From the NCBI GenBank assembly GCA_946631075.1, contig CAMOZS010000106.1:1-6024 (forward strand): a stretch of DNA of 6,024 bases. Direction: 5' to 3'. How positions within the stretch are numbered: position 1 is the stretch's first letter; every line of letters begins with the position of its first letter. The DNA is from an uncultured Bacillota bacterium (GTDB taxonomy: Bacteria > Bacillota > Clostridia > Peptostreptococcales > Anaerovoracaceae). Under the pieces are notes generated by a model that did not search any database, was not told the DNA's origin, and saw only the letters and a list, made by a program, of their open reading frames with translations. Made by a program: the position numbers and the translations under genes. Of this stretch, positions 1 to 5,200 are shown one piece after another.

Positions 1-828
1 CTGATCCCCGACGCGGCAAGGCCCTTCATCAGTGAGGAAGTGGTCCGCAACGTCCTGCAGGCGACGGAAGAAGGAGGCGCGGCAGTGGCCTGCGTCGCCA
101 TGACCAACAGCGTCCGCAGGGTGGGAGACGGCGGTACGGGAAGCGAAAGCGTCGACCGCAGTGAATACTATTCCGTGCAGACGCCCCAGGGTTTCCGCAA
201 GTCCCTGCTGATCGACGCCTATGAGAAAGCGTATGACGACAGCTTTTTCGGTACGGACGACGCGGCAGTCGTCGAACACGCCGGAGGGCAGATCGCCATC
301 GTCGACGGAGAATACCAGAACATCAAGATCACGACGAAAGAGGACCTTCCCATGGAGAATCGAGTTGGAACAGGATTTGACGTACACGTCCTGACCGAGG
401 GACGGAAGCTGATCCTCGGGGGTGTCGACATCCCCTTCGAGAGAGGACTGCAGGGCCATTCGGACGCGGATGTCCTGACCCACGCGGTGATGGACGCCCT
501 GCTGGGGGCGGCAGGCCTGGGCGACATAGGTCTGCATTTCCCGGATACCGATCCGGCCTACGAGGGGATCAGCAGTCTCCAGCTTTTGCAGAAGGTGAAG
601 GAAAAGCTGGAGGAAGCATTCTATGAGATCGGCAATATCGATGTGACCCTGATCGTCCAGAGGCCGAAGATCCGGCCCTATGTGGAGCAGATGCAGCAGA
701 ACCTGGCCGAGGTGCTGCAGATCGATGTCAGCCGGATCAACATCAAGGGAACCACAACGGAAAGGCTGGGGTTCACCGGAAGAGAAGAAGGCATTGCCTG
801 TGAGGCAGTCGCTTCTATATACAGATAA
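1..828 (+). CDS. ispDF: Bifunctional IspD/IspF, 3' part (5' end outside window)
   Basis: This is a fusion of two non-consecutive MEP-pathway enzymes: IspD (2-C-methyl-D-erythritol 4-phosphate cytidylyltransferase) and IspF (2-C-methyl-D-erythritol 2,4-cyclodiphosphate synthase), both cytosolic. The frame is open from base 1 and gives 275 residues. Residues 1-117 are the C-terminal half of IspD, with DAARP at 4-8, QTPQGF at 60-65, TDDA at 85-88 and NIKITT at 107-112. IspF follows with no stop codon, from Met118 to 275, a full-length domain of 158 residues. Its expected metal ligands are present: Asp127 and His129 in GFDVH, and His161 after GHSDAD. So are GDIG-HFPDTD and the C-terminal TTTERLGFTGREEG signature. 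A GTG at 40 is internal and is not the true start, because IspD-conserved residues precede it. An AAAGAGGA at 337-344 lies 7 bases before the Met118 codon, so separate internal initiation of IspF is possible but unproven. proS begins 23 bases downstream. Confidence 0.95.
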   Translation: MIPDAARPFISEEVVRNVLQATEEGGAAVACVAMTNSVRRVGDGGTGSESVDRSEYYSVQTPQGFRKSLLIDAYEKAYDDSFFGTDDAAVVEHAGGQIAIVDGEYQNIKITTKEDLPMENRVGTGFDVHVLTEGRKLILGGVDIPFERGLQGHSDADVLTHAVMDALLGAAGLGDIGLHFPDTDPAYEGISSLQLLQKVKEKLEEAFYEIGNIDVTLIVQRPKIRPYVEQMQQNLAEVLQIDVSRINIKGTTTERLGFTGREEGIACEAVASIYR

Positions 829-851
829 ACTACAGAGGAGAACGAAAACAC

Positions 852-2594
852 ATGAAACTATCAAGAGCGCATTTGAAAACACTGAGAGAGGTCCCCACCG
901 AGGCGGAGATCCCGAGCCATATCCTGCTGCTGAGAACAGGAATGATCCGCAAGCTGGTATCGGGCGTATACGGATTCATGCCCATGGGCCGCAGGACCCT
1001 GTCCAAGATCGAGAACATCATCCGTGAGGAGATGGACGCTGCGGGAGGTCAGGAGATCCTGATGTCCGCGATCCAGCCGGCGGAGCTGTGGCAGGAATCG
1101 GGCAGATGGTACGCCTACGGGCCGGAACTCTGGCGTCTGAAGGACAGAAACGGCAGAGACTTCTGCCTGGGACCGACACACGAGGAGATCTTCACTGACA
1201 TCGTGAGAAACGACATTTCTTCCTACCGGCAGCTGCCCATGAACCTCTATCAGATCCAGACGAAATACAGGGATGAAGCCCGTCCCAGATTCGGCCTGAT
1301 GCGCAGCCGTGAGTTCATCATGAAGGACGCCTATTCCTTCGACAGAGATGAAGCGGGCCTGGACGAGAGCTACCGGATCATGTATGAAGCCTATGAGAAG
1401 ATCTTCAGCAGATGCGGACTGACCTTCCGGCCGGTCGAGGCGGACTCCGGAGCCATCGGCGGAAGCAACTCCCATGAGTTCACCGCCCTTTCCGAGGTCG
1501 GCGAGAGCGAGATCGCTTACTGCGACAAATGCGACATGGCCGCTACCACCGAAAGAGCGGCCTGCACCGATGCTCCCGCTTCCGATGAGGAGATGCTCCC
1601 GATCGAGGAAGTGTATACCCCCGGGACCAAGACCATCGAAGAGGTGGCGGACTTCCTGGGACTGGATACCAGACAGACACTGAAGGCCCTTCTCTTCGTC
1701 AAATACAATGAGGAAGGTCAGGAAGACGGCTACGTGGCAGCCTTTGTCAGGGGCGACAGAGAGCTGAACATGACCAAGCTGGTCAACGCTCTGGATATTC
1801 CGGAGCACGCCATCGAATTCGCTGATGAAGAGAGGATGCACGAGGCCACAGGCTGCGTCGGCGGCTTCACCGGTCCGGTAGGCCTGCACGACTGCACCAT
1901 CGTCGTGGACAGCGAAGTGCCGGGACTGAAGAACCTGTGCGCGGGAGCATGCAAGGTCGACCATCACATGAAGAACGTGAACTACGGTCGTGACTACGAG
2001 GCGGATATCGTTACGGACATCAAGGTCCTGGCGGAGGGAGATCCCTGCCCGGTCTGCGGTGCTCCCGTCAAATACGCCCGGGGCATCGAGGTCGGCCAGG
2101 TCTTCAAGCTGGGCACCAAGTACAGCGAGTCCATGGGAGCATATTACAAAGACGAGAACATGGAGAACCATCCCATCGTCATGGGATGCTACGGCATCGG
2201 CGTGACCCGTACCATGGCCGCCGTCGTCGAGCAGCACCACGATGACAACGGGATCATCTGGCCCATCTCGGTGGCGCCCTATCACGTGATCATCACCCTG
2301 ATGAAACCGGAGGACGAGGTCCAGGCCGGGGTCGCTGACCGGATCTATGAAGAACTGAGACAGCGGGGCGTGGAAGTGGTCCTGGACGACCGCAAAGAGC
2401 GTCCGGGCGTCAAGTTCAAGGACGCGGACCTGCTGGGCATCCCCATCCGGATCACCGTCGGAAGAGGGGCAGCGGACGGAATGATCGAATACAAGATGCG
2501 CCGGGACGCAGACCGGACCGACATGACCGTTGAAGAAGGCATCGAAGCTGCCGTCAGAACGGTCGAGGCGGAGCGGTACGGCGGCGTGAAATAA
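852..2594 (+). CDS. proS: Prolyl-tRNA synthetase, bacterial type with editing domain
   Basis: This cytosolic class II aminoacyl-tRNA synthetase charges tRNA-Pro with proline. Its 580 residues are close to the usual length of the bacterial form. The N-terminal catalytic core carries CLGPTHEE at about 105-112 and class II motif 2 at about 138-161 (TKYRDEARPRFG then the SREFIMKDAYSF stretch). Motif 3 is at 445-470 (GCYGIGVTRT to NGIIWP). Between motifs 2 and 3, residues about 225-400 match the YbaK-like insertion domain that hydrolyses Ala-tRNA-Pro. Lys278 appears to correspond to the editing lysine of the E. coli enzyme (K279), and VRGDRELN at 299-306 is typical. Residues about 475-570 form the anticodon-binding domain (APYHVIIT, DDRKERPGVKFKDADLLGIP). 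Two cysteine pairs, C224/C227 and C399/C402, flank the insertion. ATG at 852 is chosen because AGAGGAG at 834-840 precedes it and MKLSRAHLKTLREVP is a typical ProRS N terminus. It is the second gene of the run, and its stop codon abuts the next start. Confidence 0.97.
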   Translation: MKLSRAHLKTLREVPTEAEIPSHILLLRTGMIRKLVSGVYGFMPMGRRTLSKIENIIREEMDAAGGQEILMSAIQPAELWQESGRWYAYGPELWRLKDRNGRDFCLGPTHEEIFTDIVRNDISSYRQLPMNLYQIQTKYRDEARPRFGLMRSREFIMKDAYSFDRDEAGLDESYRIMYEAYEKIFSRCGLTFRPVEADSGAIGGSNSHEFTALSEVGESEIAYCDKCDMAATTERAACTDAPASDEEMLPIEEVYTPGTKTIEEVADFLGLDTRQTLKALLFVKYNEEGQEDGYVAAFVRGDRELNMTKLVNALDIPEHAIEFADEERMHEATGCVGGFTGPVGLHDCTIVVDSEVPGLKNLCAGACKVDHHMKNVNYGRDYEADIVTDIKVLAEGDPCPVCGAPVKYARGIEVGQVFKLGTKYSESMGAYYKDENMENHPIVMGCYGIGVTRTMAAVVEQHHDDNGIIWPISVAPYHVIITLMKPEDEVQAGVADRIYEELRQRGVEVVLDDRKERPGVKFKDADLLGIPIRITVGRGAADGMIEYKMRRDADRTDMTVEEGIEAAVRTVEAERYGGVK

Positions 2595-3161
2595 ATGAAG
2601 AACAAAGGCGAAGTGAAGGAACTGGCATCTCTGTTCGCGGCATTCCTCAAACTGGGCCTGTTCACCATCGGCGGAGGCTATGCCATGATCCCCCAGATGC
2701 AGCATCTGGCTGTGGAGGAGCACGGCTGGCTGACGGATGAAGAAGTCGTGGACTGCATAGCGGTAAGCCAGTCTCTTCCCGGTATCATCGCCATCAACAT
2801 GGCCACATATATCGGCCGTAAGCTGTACGGAATGAAGGGCGCAGTCTGCGCAACCGTGGGAGTGGTGATCCCCTCCTTCGTGATCATAAGCCTGATCGTC
2901 CTGGTCCTGGGAGCCATCGGGGAGAATCCCTGGCTCCAGGGAGCCTTCCTGGGAGTGAAGGCCGCGGTCTGCGGCCTGATCCTGGTATCGGCGGTACGGC
3001 TGGGCAGGCAGGTCCTGCGGACGCCCTTCCAGTGGGTGCTGATGCTGGGAGCCCTGGCGGCCATCGCCTTTGCTGGGATCAACGCTGTTTGGGTGATCCT
3101 GGCGGCGGCTCTGCTGGGGATCATCTACAGCTCGATCCGCAGCGGGAAGGAGGTGCGCTGA
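2595..3161 (+). CDS. CHR-family (chromate transporter-like) protein, first half-size subunit
   Basis: This 188-residue integral membrane protein belongs to the chromate ion transporter (CHR) superfamily, short monodomain type, in which two adjacent genes encode the two halves of a transporter. Visible marks are an N-terminal hydrophobic segment with LFTIGGGYAMIP at 22-33, the SQSLPGIIAIN element at 58-68, and hydrophobic segments at about 82-108, 113-135 and 147-178. The second gene has PGP where this one has PGI at 62-64. The C terminus is short and basic (IRSGKEVR). The ATG directly follows the proS stop codon (TAAATG at 2592-2597) and no good Shine-Dalgarno sequence lies at normal distance, so translation is probably coupled to proS. 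It overlaps the next gene by one base. Family membership is clear. Chromate as the real substrate is not: in anaerobes these proteins are mostly uncharacterised, and sulfate or another anion is possible. Confidence 0.9.
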   Translation: MKNKGEVKELASLFAAFLKLGLFTIGGGYAMIPQMQHLAVEEHGWLTDEEVVDCIAVSQSLPGIIAINMATYIGRKLYGMKGAVCATVGVVIPSFVIISLIVLVLGAIGENPWLQGAFLGVKAAVCGLILVSAVRLGRQVLRTPFQWVLMLGALAAIAFAGINAVWVILAAALLGIIYSSIRSGKEVR

Positions 3162-3748
3162 TGGGGTTTGTGAACCTTTTCGCGGCTTTCTTTCGGATCG
3201 GCCTCTTCGGCTTTGGAGGCGGGCTTGCCATGCTGCCTCTGATCTACCAGAGCGTGCAGCAGTTCGGCTTCATGGATCCGGCGGAATTCTCCGACCTGCT
3301 GGCCCTTTCCCAGGTGACGCCGGGACCGATCGCGGTCAACGCGGCTACCTATGTAGGGCTGCATTTCGCCGGCCTTCCCGGAGCGGCGGTGGCGACATTC
3401 GGAGTCGTCTTGCCGGAATTCATCATCATGATGATGGTCTGCCGCTTTCTGGACAGGTTCCGGGAGAACCGGCTGGTCGAGGGAGCCTTCACCGGGATCC
3501 GTCCGGTGACCATCGGACTGCTTTTCGCGGCGGCCCTCTTCGTCAGTGACGGGGTCCTGACCAGAGGACCGGTGATCTCCAAGGCCATCCTGACCGCGGG
3601 AGCCGGTTATTTCGACTGGATCGCCGTCGGGATCGGGGCCGGAGCGGTCCTGCTGATGACGGCGGCGAAAATGAAACCGATCCGGGTCATGCTGCTCGCG
3701 GCGGCCGCCGGAGCGGTGCTTGGGGGCACGGGATTGATACAAGTATAA
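3161..3748 (+). CDS. CHR-family (chromate transporter-like) protein, second half-size subunit
   Basis: This is the partner of the preceding protein: 195 residues, membrane-embedded and of the same CHR family. It shows the family pattern more fully, with LFGFGGGLAMLPL at 15-27, SQVTPGPIAVNAATYVG at 50-66 (intact PGP at 54-56) and GVVLPEFIIMMM at 81-92. Further hydrophobic segments lie at about 115-130, 153-168 and 175-190. The two proteins are similar in layout (GGG-AM-P, then SQ--PG-IA-N, then a long hydrophobic stretch), as expected of paired halves derived from a duplication. The frame is open from upstream (an ATG exists at 3032), but ATG 3161 is preferred. It has GGAAGGAGG at 3144-3152, overlaps the previous stop as TGATG, and begins MGFVNLFAAFFRIGLFGFGGG, which aligns with the start of the sister protein. 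The pair probably forms a hetero-oligomeric anion transporter; the substrate cannot be assigned. Confidence 0.9.
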   Translation: MGFVNLFAAFFRIGLFGFGGGLAMLPLIYQSVQQFGFMDPAEFSDLLALSQVTPGPIAVNAATYVGLHFAGLPGAAVATFGVVLPEFIIMMMVCRFLDRFRENRLVEGAFTGIRPVTIGLLFAAALFVSDGVLTRGPVISKAILTAGAGYFDWIAVGIGAGAVLLMTAAKMKPIRVMLLAAAAGAVLGGTGLIQV

Positions 3749-3764
3749 AAAGAGGAGAAAGATC

Positions 3765-4223
3765 ATGTGGACTGGAGGAGTGAGAGCCATCGTGCTCGAT
3801 GACAGCAAGAGAATGCTTCTGGTGCGTCAGCATCACGATGGCAAGGACATCTGGATGGTGCCGGGCGGCGGCATCGAAGAAGGTGAGAACGCGGCGGAGG
3901 CGGCGATCCGGGAAGTCATGGAGGAAACAGGGCTTCAGATCGCTGTAGACGGCCTGCTTTGGCACGTGGAGGAAGTCTCCGGCCGGGGACAGCGGTTCGT
4001 CAACTTCTTCCTGGGCCATGTGGAGGGAGACATCCAAAAGCTGGAGCTGGGCTATGACCCGGAACTGGCGGAGGACGCCCAGGTCCTGAGGGAAGTGGCC
4101 TTCCTTGACCGGGAGGACGTAGCTAAGCTGGAAGTGCTTTATCCGGAATACCTGAAGGATGAGTTCTGGCAGCTGCTGGACAGCGGCAAACTGCAGTATA
4201 ACGCGTTCCGGATGAGGGACTGA
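3765..4223 (+). CDS. Nudix hydrolase
   Basis: This 152-residue protein belongs to the Nudix (MutT-like) family, which cleaves nucleoside diphosphates linked to another moiety using Mg2+ or Mn2+. A complete Nudix box (G-x5-E-x7-REU-x-EE-x-GU) occupies residues 35-57: Gly35, Glu41, then Arg49-Glu50-Val51, Glu53-Glu54, Gly56-Leu57. It is preceded by the usual strand and turn (WMVPGGG at 30-36). No signal peptide or membrane segment is visible, so it should be cytosolic. The start at 3765 is supported by AGAGGAG at 3751-3757, 7 bases upstream. The gene lies 16 bases after the second transporter gene, consistent with the same transcript. The substrate cannot be inferred from the box; candidates range from oxidised nucleotides to ADP-ribose or other sugar nucleotides. 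It is full length for a single-domain member, and its C-terminal region (about 105-152) is acidic and gives no further family clue. Confidence 0.92.
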   Translation: MWTGGVRAIVLDDSKRMLLVRQHHDGKDIWMVPGGGIEEGENAAEAAIREVMEETGLQIAVDGLLWHVEEVSGRGQRFVNFFLGHVEGDIQKLELGYDPELAEDAQVLREVAFLDREDVAKLEVLYPEYLKDEFWQLLDSGKLQYNAFRMRD

Positions 4224-4247
4224 AATAAACAACGGAGGAATCAAACA

Positions 4248-4730
4248 ATGAAGTATGTAAGAATCGAAATGGAAAACGGCGATGTCATGAGAGGCGAACT
4301 CTATCCGGAGATCGCGCCCATCACCGTCGAGAACTTTATCAAGCTGGTCGAGGACGGCTTCTATGACGGCCTGATCTTCCACCGGGTCATCCCGGGATTC
4401 ATGATCCAGGGCGGATGTCCGGACGGCACAGGCATGGGAGGCCCGGGCTGGTCCATCAAGGGCGAGTTCGCCATGAACGGAGTCAAGAACGACCTGAAGC
4501 ACACCAGAGGTGTTCTTTCCATGGCCCGTTCCATGATGCCGGATTCAGCAGGATCCCAGTTCTTCATCATGGTCGAAGACGCTCCCCATCTGGACGGACA
4601 GTACGCGGCCTTCGGCAAGATCGTCGAAGGAATGGAGGCGGCTGACGCTATCGTAAACCAGCCCAGAAACGCTATGGACAAGCCCAACAAGCCCCAGGTC
4701 ATGAAGAAGGTGACCATCGAAGAGGAGTAG
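4248..4730 (+). CDS. Peptidyl-prolyl cis-trans isomerase, cyclophilin type
   Basis: This 160-residue single-domain cyclophilin interconverts cis and trans peptide bonds before proline and assists protein folding. It has no signal peptide, so it is cytosolic. The core signature FHRVIPGFMIQGG is at 44-56, followed by CPDGTGMGGPG; AGSQFFIM is at 101-108 and HLDGQYAAFGKI at 114-125. By alignment to human cyclophilin A, the catalytic Arg55, Phe60 and Gln63 correspond to Arg46, Phe51 and Gln54, and Gln111 and Phe113 to Gln104 and Phe106. The tryptophan that contacts cyclosporin A (Trp121) is His114 and active-site His126 is Tyr119, the first as in many bacterial cyclophilins. The start is fixed by GGAGG at 4234-4238, 9 bases before the ATG. 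It lies 24 bases after the Nudix gene and appears to be the last gene of the run, since the next sequence is non-coding and carries a new promoter. Confidence 0.95.
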   Translation: MKYVRIEMENGDVMRGELYPEIAPITVENFIKLVEDGFYDGLIFHRVIPGFMIQGGCPDGTGMGGPGWSIKGEFAMNGVKNDLKHTRGVLSMARSMMPDSAGSQFFIMVEDAPHLDGQYAAFGKIVEGMEAADAIVNQPRNAMDKPNKPQVMKKVTIEEE

Positions 4731-4791
4731 GGTCCAGTCTGCAGTCGGACAGGAAATTATGTGAAAGCCACAAAAAAATATTAAAAACTTG
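4731..4791. other. Short spacer between cyclophilin gene and T-box promoter
   Basis: This stretch holds no reading frame of note. GTCC (4732-4735) and GGAC (4747-4750) could pair only weakly around a CTGCAG palindrome, and no U-tract follows on the + strand; the run after it is A-rich (4770-4788). I see no convincing terminator for the upstream operon here. Confidence 0.5.
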
Positions 4792-4820
4792 TTGACAACC
4801 AACGAAAACTGTAGTAAGGT
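4792..4820 (+). promoter_or_regulatory. Sigma-A type promoter of the T-box/trpB transcript
   Basis: A perfect -35 hexamer TTGACA (4792-4797) is followed after 17 bases by TAAGGT (4815-4820), which keeps the important first T, second A and last T of the -10 consensus. An A/T-rich stretch (about 4770-4790) precedes the -35 and could act as an UP-like element. Transcription would start near 4827, just ahead of the T-box Stem I, which is where such a promoter is expected. Confidence 0.75.
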
Positions 4821-5072
4821 AAAGCCAAGTTAAGAAGGAAACCGATGACGGGGAAGTAAAACTGAGAGGCGGCCCCACAGAGAGTCCGGGATGGTGGGAT
4901 CCGGATGGATGCAGCTTCAGTACAATGGGCCCCGGAGGGCGAGGTGAACGGATCTTGAGATCCCAGTAGCTGAGACGTGACGCCGGCGTTACGGGCGAGG
5001 AGTGTGATGGCACTCTGCAGAGAGGATGCGTGAGCGCAGGCTCCCAGGGGGGAGAAGCAGGATCCGCGTCAA

Positions 5073-5107
5073 TCAAGGTGGTACCGCAGGCTAGCGCCTG
5101 TCCTTGA
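5073..5107 (+). promoter_or_regulatory. T-box antiterminator with UGGUACC bulge
   Basis: Helix A1 pairs UCAAGG (5073-5078) with CCUUGA (5102-5107). The seven-base bulge UGGUACC is at 5079-5085. Helix A2 pairs GCAGGC (5086-5091) with GCCUGU (5096-5101; one G-U pair) around a UAGC loop. UGGU at 5079-5082 is the segment that pairs with the free 3' end of an uncharged tRNA. The structure uses bases 5093-5107, which are also needed for the terminator, so the two folds exclude each other. Confidence 0.88.
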
Positions 5108-5126
5108 AAGAGGACAGGCGCTTTTT
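5093..5126 (+). terminator. Intrinsic terminator of the T-box attenuator
   Basis: A perfect 12-bp stem, AGCGCCUGUCCU (5093-5104) with AGGACAGGCGCU (5111-5122), closes a six-base UGAAAG loop and runs into five U residues (5122-5126). It lies directly after the T-box sequence and before the trpB-like gene, so it should stop transcription when tRNA-Trp is charged. Confidence 0.95.
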
Positions 5127-5200
5127 GTTACAGCTGACAAACCTGCCTTTGCAGAGACTCCGAAATTCTAAATCTCATGTTTCATGAAAGGAGTCAGAAA

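Larger units (their letters stand above)
1..4730 (+). other. Probable operon: ispDF-proS-CHR1-CHR2-Nudix-cyclophilin
   Basis: Six + strand genes follow one another with gaps of 23, 0, -1, 16 and 24 bases. No promoter-like pair or hairpin with a U-tract was seen in the gaps, and all starts but one (CHR1 at 2595) have their own ribosome binding site. Co-transcription is inferred from spacing only. The promoter must lie upstream of the window. No clear intrinsic terminator was seen after the last gene, so the 3' end of the transcript is undefined. Confidence 0.65.
4827..5126 (+). promoter_or_regulatory. T-box riboswitch leader, tryptophan (UGG) specifier
   Basis: This tRNA-sensing leader controls transcription of the downstream trpB-like gene. 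Stem I starts around 4842. Helix CGGGG (4849-4853)/CCCCG (4930-4934) and helix ACUGA (4861-4865)/UCAGU (4917-4921) enclose the specifier loop, whose 5' side carries AGUA (4855-4858), the loop-E type element. At the 3' end of the loop, UGG (4926-4928) followed by purine G4929 is the specifier codon and would pair with the CCA anticodon of tRNA-Trp. The apex has CAGAGAG (4878-4884) and stem UCCGG/CCGGA (4885-4889/4901-4905) closing loop GAUGGUGGGAU, the conserved AG-bulge and distal loop that stack on the tRNA elbow. Further hairpins lie at 4950-4963, 4976-4993, 5000-5015 and 5041-5054; which of them form Stems II and III is not settled. The T-box sequence AAGGUGGUACCGCAGG is at 5075-5090. The start is approximate. 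Uncharged tRNA-Trp should stabilise the antiterminator and allow read-through. Confidence 0.93.

Noticed and set aside
861..2723. A long open frame on the - strand (about 620 codons) opposite proS
   Set aside because: The protein is low-complexity, rich in His, Asp, Val and Leu, and matches no family I recognise. It is the shadow expected when GC-biased codons of proS are read in the antisense frame, and the proS motifs are unambiguous.
3032..3160. N-terminal extension of the second CHR protein from the ATG at 3032
   Set aside because: The extra 43 residues are Gly/Asp-rich and lie over the first CHR gene in another frame. ATG 3161 has a strong GGAGG and gives the family's normal N terminus.
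3687..4502. Open - strand frame of about 270 codons across the Nudix and cyclophilin genes
   Set aside because: It overlaps two clearly identified + strand genes and has no recognisable domain. It also crosses both of their ribosome binding sites, so it is a shadow frame.
4731..4790. Possible intrinsic terminator after the cyclophilin gene
   Set aside because: The only inverted repeat is four bases on each side with a poor interior, and it is followed by an A-run rather than a U-run.
4926..4928. Alternative specifier readings such as AAU or GGG at neighbouring registers
   Set aside because: UGG is the triplet followed by a single purine and then the closing CCCCG helix, which is the usual specifier geometry, and it agrees with the downstream trpB-like gene.
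4699..5076. Open - strand frame of 125 codons through the T-box region
   Set aside because: It is rich in Pro and Ser with no known domain, and it overlaps an RNA leader whose structure fully explains the sequence constraint.
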